Source of the DNA: an uncultured Alistipes sp.
Lineage (GTDB): Bacteria > Bacteroidota > Bacteroidia > Bacteroidales > Rikenellaceae
DNA: 18,415 bases
Assembly (NCBI GenBank): GCA_904502285.1
Contig: CAJGEC010000032.1
Span: 1 to 18,415, forward strand
Direction of reading: 5' to 3'
Positions 1 through 6,882 of this stretch are shown here, piece after piece (the stretch's first letter is position 1; each line of letters opens with the position of its first letter). A program made the position numbers and the translations under genes. The notes beneath the pieces are model-generated. The model ran no database searches. It was not told where the DNA came from and saw nothing but the letters and a program-made list of their open reading frames with translations.

Positions 1-10
1 TCTTTCGTTG

Positions 11-83
11 AGCGGAAAACGAGACTCGAACTCGCGACCCCAACCTTGGCAAGGTTGTGCTCTACCAACTGAGCTATTTCCGC
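11..83 (-). tRNA. tRNA-Gly (anticodon GCC)
   Basis: Read on the minus strand this folds as a complete cloverleaf. The acceptor arms GCGGAAA and TTTCCGC pair perfectly, followed by discriminator T at position 11. The D-arm has AGCTCAGTTGGTAGAGC, the anticodon stem is CAACC/GGTTG with loop TTGCCAA, giving anticodon GCC, and the T-arm contains GTTCGAGTC. The 3' CCA is not encoded (the DNA continues CAACG), so it must be added by CCA-adding enzyme. A consensus promoter lies about 50 nt upstream. Confidence 0.97.
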
Positions 84-133
84 AACACTAACATCTTAAA
101 ATTTTACGACTACAACCTTTTCGATTGCGAGTG

Positions 134-163
134 CAAAGGTATATCATTTTTTTTATTCTGCAA
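134..163 (-). promoter_or_regulatory. Bacteroidota-type promoter for tRNA-Gly
   Basis: On the minus strand TTG (161-163), a 19-nt spacer and TACCTTTG (134-141) match the Bacteroidota primary sigma factor consensus TTG-N19-21-TAnnTTTG exactly. Transcription would begin near 125-130, leaving a leader of about 45 nt before the tRNA 5' end at 83. Confidence 0.8.
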
Positions 164-167
164 ATTA

Positions 168-206
168 TTTTGCAACTTTTTTTCACTTTTTTTGCAACTT
201 TTTTTC
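168..206. repeat. 17-bp direct repeat with 22-bp period
   Basis: The sequence TTTTGCAACTTTTTTTC occurs at 168-184 and again at 190-206, separated by ACTTT. It lies just upstream of the -33 element of the tRNA-Gly promoter (minus strand), where on the minus strand it forms A tracts in near-helical phase (22 bp). That position is compatible with an UP-like or DNA-bending role, but this is inference and simple slippage in T tracts is the plainer explanation. Confidence 0.55.
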
Positions 207-229
207 GCAGTTCTTCGTCAAAATCTTAT

Positions 230-251
230 AATCATCTAATAATCATCTAAT
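230..251. repeat. tandem 11-bp duplication
   Basis: AATCATCTAAT is present twice without a gap (230-240, 241-251). It is intergenic and probably the result of slippage; no function is evident. Confidence 0.6.
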
Positions 252-399
252 TACAACAATCAAGATTTTTGAAGAATTTTTCACTTTTTTTCGTGGTTTT
301 TGGGTACAAAGTCGTAAAATTTCTCAAAACTATTTTTATGAGCCCTCACTTTTTGTGGTAGCGAGTCTCGTTTTTCTTTGATTTTTGCTATGTTTTCCT

Positions 400-654
400 C
401 TAATTTTCGGTATCGAGGCTCTCCATTTTCTGCTCTTCCACCACCTCAACGACCTCTTCTGGGGTCACAACTGGCTCTACGGCGAGGCTATCGCAGGCCT
501 CAACACAAGGCAAATCCTCGGTCTCCTCCACCATTTCCGCACTCTCCGAAGCATCGAAGCACATAGAACGATAGTTGCCATAGTTAAGAACGGCAAAGAC
601 CATAACGGCAATAGCAACAAGGCAGAACAGCGTTCCTACAACTCTCTTCATCAT
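400..654 (-). CDS. small membrane-anchored acidic protein, unknown function
   Basis: An 84-residue protein I do not recognise. It has a short positive N-terminus (MMKR), one hydrophobic helix at about residues 5-23, then a hydrophilic tail rich in Glu, Asp and Val (for example PEEVVEVVEEQK), so it is probably anchored in the inner membrane with the acidic tail in the periplasm. Two cysteines (about residues 32 and 50) lie in the tail. Its start overlaps the stop of the S41 protease gene by 4 nt (ATGA type), which implies translational coupling and supports it as a real gene although the family is unknown. Two adjacent Met codons leave the exact start ambiguous by one residue. It could be an accessory or substrate of the upstream protease, but nothing in the sequence proves this. 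Confidence 0.65.
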   Translation of the reverse strand: MMKRVVGTLFCLVAIAVMVFAVLNYGNYRSMCFDASESAEMVEETEDLPCVEACDSLAVEPVVTPEEVVEVVEEQKMESLDTEN

Positions 655-2375
655 CTCTTAATTTTAGCGTTTCCTCTCTTAATCTCCTTCACTGCGCGTT
701 GCAAGGCATCATCCACTGGATATATATTATGGTAGAAGCCAGCGTCGTCACCCATACAATTACGGCCAATATAGGCCCTAATCTGCGCCTTGATGACCTC
801 CTTAGACTTTGCGATATCCGCATCGTTGCGAGGGATGCCATTGCGCTCGGCATAGGCTATAAACTCCTCAAGGAGGTCGCATCCGTCCAACAGGCTATCG
901 AGTTGCTCGATGGTTGTCACCCTATCCAACTCCTTGCGATGGCGGTCGCTGAAGTCGAGGGTATAGCGATAGAGTACGTTACCGTCCCATACCTTATTAT
1001 AATAGGGCGAGTAGTAGAGCGTATCCACAGGAATAAAGATATCGGGCATAATACCACCTCCACCATAGACAGTACGACCCTTAGGCGTAGTAAACTTCAT
1101 CGAGTCGTCGAAATGTATCGAGTCGGCCGAGAAGAGTTCGTGGTGGTTGATGCGATTAATCAAGTCCATCTGATAGGACTTCTCGTCGCCGTTGGTATAT
1201 GGCTTCTGTATCGAACGGCCCGTAGGGGTGTAGTAACGTGCCACGGTGAGGCGCACGGCCGAGCCATCAGCGAAAGGTATCTGCGCCTGCACCAGACCCT
1301 TGCCAAAGGTGCGACGGCCTATTACAAGGCCTCTGTCGTTATCCTGCACCGCACCAGCAAGAATCTCACTCGACGAGGCGCTGAATTCATCGACAAGTAC
1401 CACAACGTCGATATCGTGGTAGCCACCGACACCATTGCTATACTCGTTTATACGTTGCTTATGGCGATCCTCGGTATATACTATAAGATCTCCCTTAGGT
1501 AGTATCTCGTTTACGATCTTGACCACCTGGTCGAGGAATCCTCCGCCATTACCTCGAAGATCTAAAATAAGACTCTTCATCCCCTGCTCTGAGAGACTAT
1601 CCAAAGCCTCGCGCACCTCAGCGTATGAGGTACGAGAGAACTGCGACAGACGCACGAAGCCGATGCCTGCCTCCTTGTCGAGGATAAAGGCGGTCTCCAC
1701 GCTATGCAACTCGATGGGGGCACGTGTGATTGTGAAGTCTACATATTTGTCGAGCGCACCACGCTTAACCGACAGTTTCACCTTCGAGCCACGCGGGCCA
1801 CGCATCAGGCGCACCATAGAGTCCTGCGCAAGCCCCTTGCCTGCCACCTCCTGCCCATCGATGAGCATAATACGGTCACCAGGGCGCACACCCGCCTTAT
1901 CGGATGGGCCTTGGGGTATGACATTGAGGACCGTGATGGTATCTGTCAAGGCGTTAAAGACGATGCCGATGCCATCAAACTCACCCTCCAACGACTCGTT
2001 CACACGGTCGAACATCTTGGCTGGGATATACTCCGAGTGGGGGTCCAACTCCGAGAGCAGTGCGGGGATAGCCTTCTCGTAGAGTGTGTCGAGGGGTATG
2101 GGGTCTACATAGTTATTACGAATGGTGAGAATCGTCTGAAGGAGTTTGTCGTTGCCCGACATTATGTCGTTCAACGCCTTCGCCTCGGTTGCAAACTCAG
2201 CCATACCATCCTCATAGGTACCTATCTGGTTGGAGAGGTGCTCTATGATGACACGTGTGCGGTAGTTCTCGATGACACGACCTATGCCAATGCTTATCCA
2301 CACTATGCAGGCCAAGCCAACAGCGATGGCTACACCGAGCCACACCCTTCTCTTATTCTCCTTCTTCTCTTCCAT
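651..2375 (-). CDS. S41 family C-terminal processing peptidase with PDZ domain
   Basis: A periplasmic, membrane-anchored serine protease of the CtpA/Prc family (574 aa), which trims or degrades proteins from their C-termini. Visible order: N-terminal membrane helix (about 11-32); a helical linker with the typical NNYVDP motif (about 87-92); a PDZ domain (about 132-205, with GIGIVF and AGVRPGDRI); then the S41 core (about 225-390). The core shows the LDLRGNGGG motif (271-279), the nucleophile in SASSSE with Ser334 predicted, and the general base Lys359 in TFGKG. The 25-residue Ser-Lys spacing equals that of E. coli Prc. A C-terminal helical extension (about 455-574) follows. The gene lies 40 nt after the DUF3078 gene and overlaps the small downstream gene, so the three are probably one operon. 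Confidence 0.93.
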   Translation of the reverse strand: MEEKKENKRRVWLGVAIAVGLACIVWISIGIGRVIENYRTRVIIEHLSNQIGTYEDGMAEFATEAKALNDIMSGNDKLLQTILTIRNNYVDPIPLDTLYEKAIPALLSELDPHSEYIPAKMFDRVNESLEGEFDGIGIVFNALTDTITVLNVIPQGPSDKAGVRPGDRIMLIDGQEVAGKGLAQDSMVRLMRGPRGSKVKLSVKRGALDKYVDFTITRAPIELHSVETAFILDKEAGIGFVRLSQFSRTSYAEVREALDSLSEQGMKSLILDLRGNGGGFLDQVVKIVNEILPKGDLIVYTEDRHKQRINEYSNGVGGYHDIDVVVLVDEFSASSSEILAGAVQDNDRGLVIGRRTFGKGLVQAQIPFADGSAVRLTVARYYTPTGRSIQKPYTNGDEKSYQMDLINRINHHELFSADSIHFDDSMKFTTPKGRTVYGGGGIMPDIFIPVDTLYYSPYYNKVWDGNVLYRYTLDFSDRHRKELDRVTTIEQLDSLLDGCDLLEEFIAYAERNGIPRNDADIAKSKEVIKAQIRAYIGRNCMGDDAGFYHNIYPVDDALQRAVKEIKRGNAKIKR

Positions 2376-2415
2376 AATCGCGTCTTACGCACCACCCTAC
2401 CCTCAGGTGCTGCTA

Positions 2416-3468
2416 CTATTTATTCTTAAATGTGTAGGTAAGACCTACAGATAGCATAGATTGTACCTGAAGCTTGTTAATCTCTGCCTTGTTGTAGTAT
2501 AGCTGAACGTAGATCTGTGTCGAGATATACTTTGTAGCCTTGATATCGATGGTATTCTCCCAACGAAGCGTTGGCACCACGTGCTCGTAAGCTGCTCTAT
2601 CCTCAGCCTTTGACCACTTCGAGAGGTCGGTAATCCAACCGTAGAAAGAGTATGCTGTAGTGCGGTAGCGCAACCAACCATTCTTACCCCAAGTCTTGTC
2701 GAAGTCCAACTGAACAGAGAGACCGCCCTCATACTTTGAGCGGTTAGGCTCTTCGACACCGTAGTTGTTGCTTGTGCGGATATCGTCACGATAGGTAGCA
2801 CTCATCGCTATAGGCGCGAGGTTTACCTTGAGTGGGAACTTTTCCGAAGGAAGGATATAAGTAAAACCGAGAGAGGCATCAAGATAACCTGGGGTCATAA
2901 AGTTAGATGCACGGGGGTTATTCTTCTGCTTATCGCCACGTTCACCATAACCAGGGGCGAGCTGTGTACGGAACTTCACATTTGCACCATACGACCAATC
3001 CTTAACCAAGGCCCACTGTGGAGAGGTTGATATTGCGACCTCATCGACATTCTTAAACCATACACCCTTTTGCTTACCCTCAAGCTCCATCTTCATATTG
3101 TTGTAGCCGAACTTCGCAGAAGCGGTATTTGTCAAAGAGAAGCGACCCTTTTTGTAGGTGTGCAAGAAGTTGAGGTTTGCCAAGATGGTAATGGTGTTAT
3201 CACCTGCGGCCTGCCAAGACTCGCTGAATGCTGTGAGAGAGCCGTGGAGGTTAGCGGTAAAATCTATGGTATTGCGCTCCTTGCGGATAGCGAGACGCTC
3301 GGCACGCTCGGCAGCCTCAGACACGTAGTTAGCATCCACAGCCTGCGACTTCATATCGGTCTCGATACTCTTCTGCTCTGGCGAGGTAGCGACCTCATCA
3401 ATACTCACCTGCGCCATCGCTGCTGAAGCGACGAAGAGGGCGATAATAGTAGTGTAAAATCTCTTCAT
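2416..3468 (-). CDS. DUF3078 family outer-membrane beta-barrel protein
   Basis: A 350-residue secreted protein with a clear signal peptide (residues 1-20, ending AMAQ). The mature part is rich in alternating aromatic and polar residues, as in outer-membrane strands, and ends in a strand-like GLTYTFKNK. Motifs such as NLHGSLTAFSESWQAAGDNT, FKNVDEVAISTSPQWAL and FRTQLAPGYG resemble the DUF3078 family of Bacteroidota, whose function is unknown. A short charged segment (about 20-65) precedes the barrel. It is the first gene of a probable operon with the S41 protease 40 nt downstream, for which I see no separate promoter. The link hints at envelope maintenance, but a direct role of the protease on this protein is only a guess. 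Confidence 0.85.
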   Translation of the reverse strand: MKRFYTTIIALFVASAAMAQVSIDEVATSPEQKSIETDMKSQAVDANYVSEAAERAERLAIRKERNTIDFTANLHGSLTAFSESWQAAGDNTITILANLNFLHTYKKGRFSLTNTASAKFGYNNMKMELEGKQKGVWFKNVDEVAISTSPQWALVKDWSYGANVKFRTQLAPGYGERGDKQKNNPRASNFMTPGYLDASLGFTYILPSEKFPLKVNLAPIAMSATYRDDIRTSNNYGVEEPNRSKYEGGLSVQLDFDKTWGKNGWLRYRTTAYSFYGWITDLSKWSKAEDRAAYEHVVPTLRWENTIDIKATKYISTQIYVQLYYNKAEINKLQVQSMLSVGLTYTFKNK

Positions 3469-3517
3469 AGTACGATTATTTTTTAGTTAATTATTTGTTA
3501 CACGGAGCAATTATTTA

Positions 3518-3547
3518 CAAAGATAGTAATTTTTGTGAAATATCACC
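3518..3547 (-). promoter_or_regulatory. probable promoter of the DUF3078-S41 operon
   Basis: TATCTTTG on the minus strand (3518-3525) matches the TAnnTTTG element, about 50 nt before the start codon at 3468. No good TTG is seen at the expected -33 position, so only the -7 half is convincing. Confidence 0.5.
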
Positions 3548-3574
3548 CTTCACCCCCAAATAAAATCACACGCT

Positions 3575-3621
3575 ACACAAAACAAGGAGGGCTGTCGCAA
3601 CCCTACGATTGGACAGCCCTC
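3575..3621 (-). terminator. intrinsic terminator after the cytochrome c peroxidase gene
   Basis: A perfect 10-bp stem (GAGGGCTGTC at 3587-3596 with GACAGCCCTC at 3612-3621) encloses a 15-nt loop 19 nt past the peroxidase stop codon. On the minus strand it is followed by CTTGTTTTGTGT, a moderately U-rich tail. Confidence 0.75.
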
Positions 3622-3639
3622 GTTTAGTACCTTTATAGG

Positions 3640-5061
3640 CTACTCGTGGTCGTGGTCATCCACCACAATCACACCATACTCATTCTTATTGCTGAGCTTC
3701 TCTCCCTTGTACTCGCCTGTAAGCGTACGCAAGAAGGCCACAATATCCTGAACCTCACCCTCGGCGAGCTCCACATCGCACTGATAGAGTGCCATATCAC
3801 GCACAGCATCATCCATCGTTAGGCGAGAGCCATCGTGGTAGTATGGCCAAGTGAGCTCTACGTTGCGTAAGCCTGGCACCTTGAAACGGTGGCGGTCACG
3901 CTCATCCTGGGTCTGCTTATAACGGCCATTATCCTCCTCCGTGAGTTCCAAACCTCGCTCCTCGAAGTAGTGGCGACGCAAGCCCATAAGCTCGTAAGAC
4001 TCACCTCCGAGGTTTACGCCAGTGTGGCACGTAGCACAACTATACTCCTTGAAGAGTTCGTAGCCACGCAACTCCTGAGCTGTCAGGGCGTTATCATCAC
4101 CAAGTAACCACTTATCGAACTGCGAGTTAGGGGTAACGAGCGTACGCTCAAACTCCTCGATAGCATTCGTAATCGTAGCCTCGGTGATACCCTCAGGGTA
4201 TAGCTCTGCAAAGAGCTTAACATAGTTTTCATCCTGTTGCAACTTAGCGATAATCTCGTCGAAAGACTCCGACGCCATCTCCACAGGATTCAATGGAGGT
4301 CCTGCGGCCTGCTCTGCGAGGGTCTTAGCACGACCATCCCAGAACTGCACGAAGTTGTAGACTGCATTGTATACCGTTGGGGCATTCACACCACCCAAAC
4401 GCTCCTCTACACCGTGAGAGTACTGATGGTTATCCACGCCACCCATATCGAGGGCGTGGCACGAAGCACAAGATACGGTATTATCCACCGAGAGACGTGG
4501 GTCGTGGAAGAGAGCAAAGCCAAGTTCCGCCTTACGCTCATCGACGTTCTGAGATGGGATGATTGGGCGAATAGGCTCACCAGCACGCTCGCCCTCAAGG
4601 CCATCATTGTAGTAGGCAACACGGAAGTTCTGAGCCCACTCAGCAATAGCCGAAGCCTTGGCATCGGTCATCTGGCTACCCCAATGCATAAGGTAGTACT
4701 TAGCCTCAGGCATACTCTTGTCCAAAGCCACCTTCTCGACCTTAGCGACATCCACAACATTAGGCGTTGTGCCACCCTTAAGGGCCTCCATCAAGGGCGT
4801 TATATCGAAGGCACGATAACCAGCCTCGATATCCTCCTTAACGAGTTTTCCAGCCACAGGCACATCGGCATAGAAGGGCAACTCAGGATTTGCGGTATGG
4901 CAACTAAGGCATCCGCTATTCTCCAAGATAGCCGCTACACGAGCATCGGGAGCAAGCTCCTGGCTCGGTGCAGAGAGCGACAGCAACACTCTGTAGATGA
5001 CAAACAGCACAACCACGAGTGCCAATGCCACCAAAAGCAGGGTCTTCAATAATTTTTTCAT
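3640..5061 (-). CDS. tri-heme cytochrome c peroxidase (CCP/MauG family with extra N-terminal heme domain)
   Basis: A 473-residue periplasmic peroxidase that would reduce H2O2 to water with electrons from the respiratory chain. An N-terminal helix (about 3-29) anchors or exports it. Three CXXCH heme c sites are visible: CLSCH (51-55) in an extra N-terminal Haem_bd-like domain, CASCH (198-202) and CATCH (342-346) in the two CCP_MauG domains. The N-terminal domain also has MPEAKYYLMHW (118-127), and the C-terminal domain has YYHDGS (408-412) and an AVRDMALYQ segment with a likely Met ligand (M423). Classical CCPs have two hemes; the three-heme layout recalls E. coli YhjA, a quinol peroxidase. 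The C-terminus is His/Asp rich (DDHDHE). It lies 22 nt after the CcsA gene, so the heme-attachment genes and their client are apparently co-transcribed. Confidence 0.92.
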   Translation of the reverse strand: MKKLLKTLLLVALALVVVLFVIYRVLLSLSAPSQELAPDARVAAILENSGCLSCHTANPELPFYADVPVAGKLVKEDIEAGYRAFDITPLMEALKGGTTPNVVDVAKVEKVALDKSMPEAKYYLMHWGSQMTDAKASAIAEWAQNFRVAYYNDGLEGERAGEPIRPIIPSQNVDERKAELGFALFHDPRLSVDNTVSCASCHALDMGGVDNHQYSHGVEERLGGVNAPTVYNAVYNFVQFWDGRAKTLAEQAAGPPLNPVEMASESFDEIIAKLQQDENYVKLFAELYPEGITEATITNAIEEFERTLVTPNSQFDKWLLGDDNALTAQELRGYELFKEYSCATCHTGVNLGGESYELMGLRRHYFEERGLELTEEDNGRYKQTQDERDRHRFKVPGLRNVELTWPYYHDGSRLTMDDAVRDMALYQCDVELAEGEVQDIVAFLRTLTGEYKGEKLSNKNEYGVIVVDDHDHE

Positions 5062-5083
5062 AGGACTTTAGTTTATTAGGTTA

Positions 5084-5872
5084 TTATTGGTTATACGTAT
5101 GTACGCTCGTCTGGGCCGAAGGCAGATAGTTCACACCATACCAGCACATCTGTAACGACAGAAAGGCAAAAATAAGAGTTATGTAGAAGAGTCGTCTTGA
5201 TCTATGGTTCATAACACTCGGTGCGAGGTGTATGGCCACGAGGTAGAGGCTCCACGTAGCCACTGCCCAAGCCTCCTTAGCATCCCAACTCCAATAGGCA
5301 CCCCAAGCATCCTTTGCCCACAGAGCACCCGTAAGCATACCGATAGTGAGGAATGCCATACCGCCATAGATAAGTCTCTCGATAACCCCATCTAACTCAA
5401 GGGCTGGGCGCACCAAGGCCACAACGGCCAGAAGCGTAGCACACCCAAACAGGGCATAGGAGAACATATAGACCGAGACGTGTGGCACGAACCAAGCGCT
5501 CTGCAAGGCTGGCATAAGGGTCTGGTCGTGAATCTCTGGTTTTAGTATATTTATCACGATAAATACAGTAGCGAGGATTGTGGCAAAGAGCATAATCCAG
5601 CGGTAGCGCCAACGGGCATAAGTGAAGAGGCCCGCCACAAGCAGGAAGAAGGAGTACCACAAGCGCGTCTCACCCATAGTACGTAGGGGAGGGCGTTGCA
5701 GTGTCTGCCACAACAGGGCGATAAAGAGTGTCATAGCAACAATACCCAAACCCATAAACAGCATAGCCCAGCCACTGCGCTCTCTGCTACGGAGCGCAAC
5801 AACCGCTCCGACAGCCGCGAGTAGGACTACAGCAATAGCCACAAAGGGAAATATGTTCCAACCCATCATCAT
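5084..5872 (-). CDS. ccsA: cytochrome c biogenesis protein CcsA (system II, WWD heme-handling family)
   Basis: A polytopic inner-membrane protein (262 aa, about eight hydrophobic segments) that carries heme across the membrane and, with CcsB, attaches it to CXXCH motifs. The diagnostic tryptophan-rich WWD motif is present as WGAYWSWDAKEAW (190-202), preceded by GALWAKDA. Histidines at the places expected for heme ligation are seen: H131 (WFVPHVSVY), H215 (LYLVAIHL) and H258 near the end, after the family's GVN-L motif (246-250). Three Met codons in a row open the frame. The first overlaps the stop of the upstream CcsB-like gene (ATGATGA), which suggests translational coupling. Length fits free-standing CcsA rather than the fused CcsBA common in this phylum. 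Confidence 0.9.
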   Translation of the reverse strand: MMMGWNIFPFVAIAVVLLAAVGAVVALRSRERSGWAMLFMGLGIVAMTLFIALLWQTLQRPPLRTMGETRLWYSFFLLVAGLFTYARWRYRWIMLFATILATVFIVINILKPEIHDQTLMPALQSAWFVPHVSVYMFSYALFGCATLLAVVALVRPALELDGVIERLIYGGMAFLTIGMLTGALWAKDAWGAYWSWDAKEAWAVATWSLYLVAIHLAPSVMNHRSRRLFYITLIFAFLSLQMCWYGVNYLPSAQTSVHTYNQ

Positions 5873-6696
5873 CGCTCCACACTATTAATCGTTCGACGAG
5901 GACCACGCAAAAAGAGGAGCACCGCTCCAGCAATAAGCATCACAATACCCAAGGCCGAGAGCCACTGCCAAGGCTCTGCGACAATCTCCAAGACGGCATA
6001 GTCGCCACTCTCAGGAACGGAGACAAGATAGACCTTTTCGCTAAACGAGAGGTTATAAGGGTGATTTACACGCAGTTCTACAACGTCGCCAGAGATATCT
6101 ATATCAGCCTTGTAGTTTGTCACCGCTCCCATCTCATTACGCTCTACGACCAACTCCTCAAGCGTAACCTCATAAGGTAGTCTGCGGATTGCGCCTTCTG
6201 CGGTATAGCACTCGTTAGTAGCGACACTATCCACCGCCAAACGCAACGCCTCCCTATCGGGCGCTCCCCAGAATCCAGCGCCGAGGGCAAGCCATAGGCC
6301 CACGTGTGTAAGCACGAAGCGCCAACGGATACTGCCCCCACTGCGCCACCCACGAAGGATGACAAAACTAAGGTGTGACAGAACAAAGAGCAGACCCAAG
6401 ACCACAAACCACGCACTGCTCGAAGGGGTGCGCTCCAAGCCAAGGGCAATACCTACACCCGCCATAATGAGCAACGAGAGCCACGTAGCGCCCCTACTGA
6501 GCATCACCTTTGCAAAGCGCGACTCCCCACCCTTGCGGTAGGCAACAACTATGGCCACCACCCACAAAAGGGCACAAAGGATATTCAACGGAGCGCTAAA
6601 AATAGCATAGGGAAAACTACCAATGGTAGCCTCCAAAACTATTGAGAGCAGTGCCGTTGCAACAACGCCGTATGCCAAGATTCGTGTCGATGTCAT
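5869..6696 (-). CDS. ResB/CcsB-like cytochrome c biogenesis protein
   Basis: The partner of CcsA in system II cytochrome c assembly. With the start chosen here it has 275 residues: five hydrophobic helices (about 9-25, 36-52, 70-88, 96-115, 127-143), a periplasmic domain (about 145-240) containing VNHPYNLSFSEKVYLVS, and a last helix (about 243-263). H131 (THVGLW) and H211 (VNHPY) lie where ResB-type proteins bind heme. It is shorter than typical ResB/CcsB (often 350-450 aa). The frame is open further up to a GTG at 6771, but a good promoter lies inside that extension (6732-6762), so ATG at 6696 (MTSTRILAYG) is preferred. Overlaps ccsA by 4 nt. Sequence similarity is weak in the first half, so the family call rests on the last third and on the neighbour. 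Confidence 0.8.
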   Translation of the reverse strand: MTSTRILAYGVVATALLSIVLEATIGSFPYAIFSAPLNILCALLWVVAIVVAYRKGGESRFAKVMLSRGATWLSLLIMAGVGIALGLERTPSSSAWFVVLGLLFVLSHLSFVILRGWRSGGSIRWRFVLTHVGLWLALGAGFWGAPDREALRLAVDSVATNECYTAEGAIRRLPYEVTLEELVVERNEMGAVTNYKADIDISGDVVELRVNHPYNLSFSEKVYLVSVPESGDYAVLEIVAEPWQWLSALGIVMLIAGAVLLFLRGPRRTINSVER

Positions 6697-6731
6697 ACCC
6701 ACAGACAAAATATATCCTATTAAATCGAGGG

Positions 6732-6762
6732 TAAAGGTAATATATTTTATGCGAAATAGCAA
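6732..6762 (-). promoter_or_regulatory. promoter of the ccsB-ccsA-peroxidase operon
   Basis: On the minus strand TTG (6760-6762), a 20-nt spacer and TACCTTTA (6732-6739) match the Bacteroidota consensus except for the last base. Transcription would begin near 6725-6730, about 30 nt before ATG at 6696. This makes the upstream GTG (6771) unlikely as the start. Confidence 0.65.
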
Positions 6763-6815
6763 TATAATCACATAAAAAAAACATATATATTGATAAGTTT
6801 TGCTTATACGAGTGC

Positions 6816-6859
6816 AAAAAAAATAGAGTGTTTCAGCAATAGCCGAAACACCCTATTTT
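6816..6859 (-). terminator. intrinsic terminator of the porin-transporter operon
   Basis: Stem AAATAG/CTATTT plus GTGTTTC/GAAACAC (one A-C mismatch between them) around a 10-nt loop, followed on the minus strand by a run of eight T (6816-6823 as A on the plus strand). It lies about 25 nt after the transporter stop codon, a textbook Rho-independent terminator. Confidence 0.88.
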
Positions 6860-6882
6860 ACGTAGATTATAACAAATTAATA

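Larger units (their letters stand above)
84..399. other. AT-rich intergenic region with short repeats, no gene seen
   Basis: This stretch separates the small-protein gene from the tRNA. It contains the tRNA promoter, long T tracts, a 17-bp direct repeat (168-184 and 190-206), a tandem 11-bp duplication (230-240 and 241-251), and a 13-nt segment at 362-374 that is the exact inverse complement of part of the tRNA 3' half. The only open frame (57-239, plus) overlaps the tRNA and looks like translated low-complexity sequence, so I do not call a gene. I see no strong terminator hairpin for the operon that ends at 400. Confidence 0.6.

Noticed and set aside
168..251. Short repeats considered as a CRISPR remnant or attachment site
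   Set aside because: Only two copies each, low-complexity T tracts, no spacers, no cas genes or integrase in the window.
699..1502. Long plus-strand open frame of 267 aa
   Set aside because: It lies wholly antisense to the S41 protease, whose catalytic motifs are unmistakable, and its product has no recognisable domain. The same applies to 1435-2082 and 1704-2429.
4237..5052. Plus-strand open frame of 271 aa
   Set aside because: Antisense shadow of the cytochrome c peroxidase, which has three heme motifs in the opposite frame.
5869..6771. Longer form of the CcsB-like gene starting at GTG 6771
   Set aside because: A good promoter (6732-6762) would lie inside it, and the extra 25 residues add nothing family-like; ATG at 6696 gives a natural first membrane helix.
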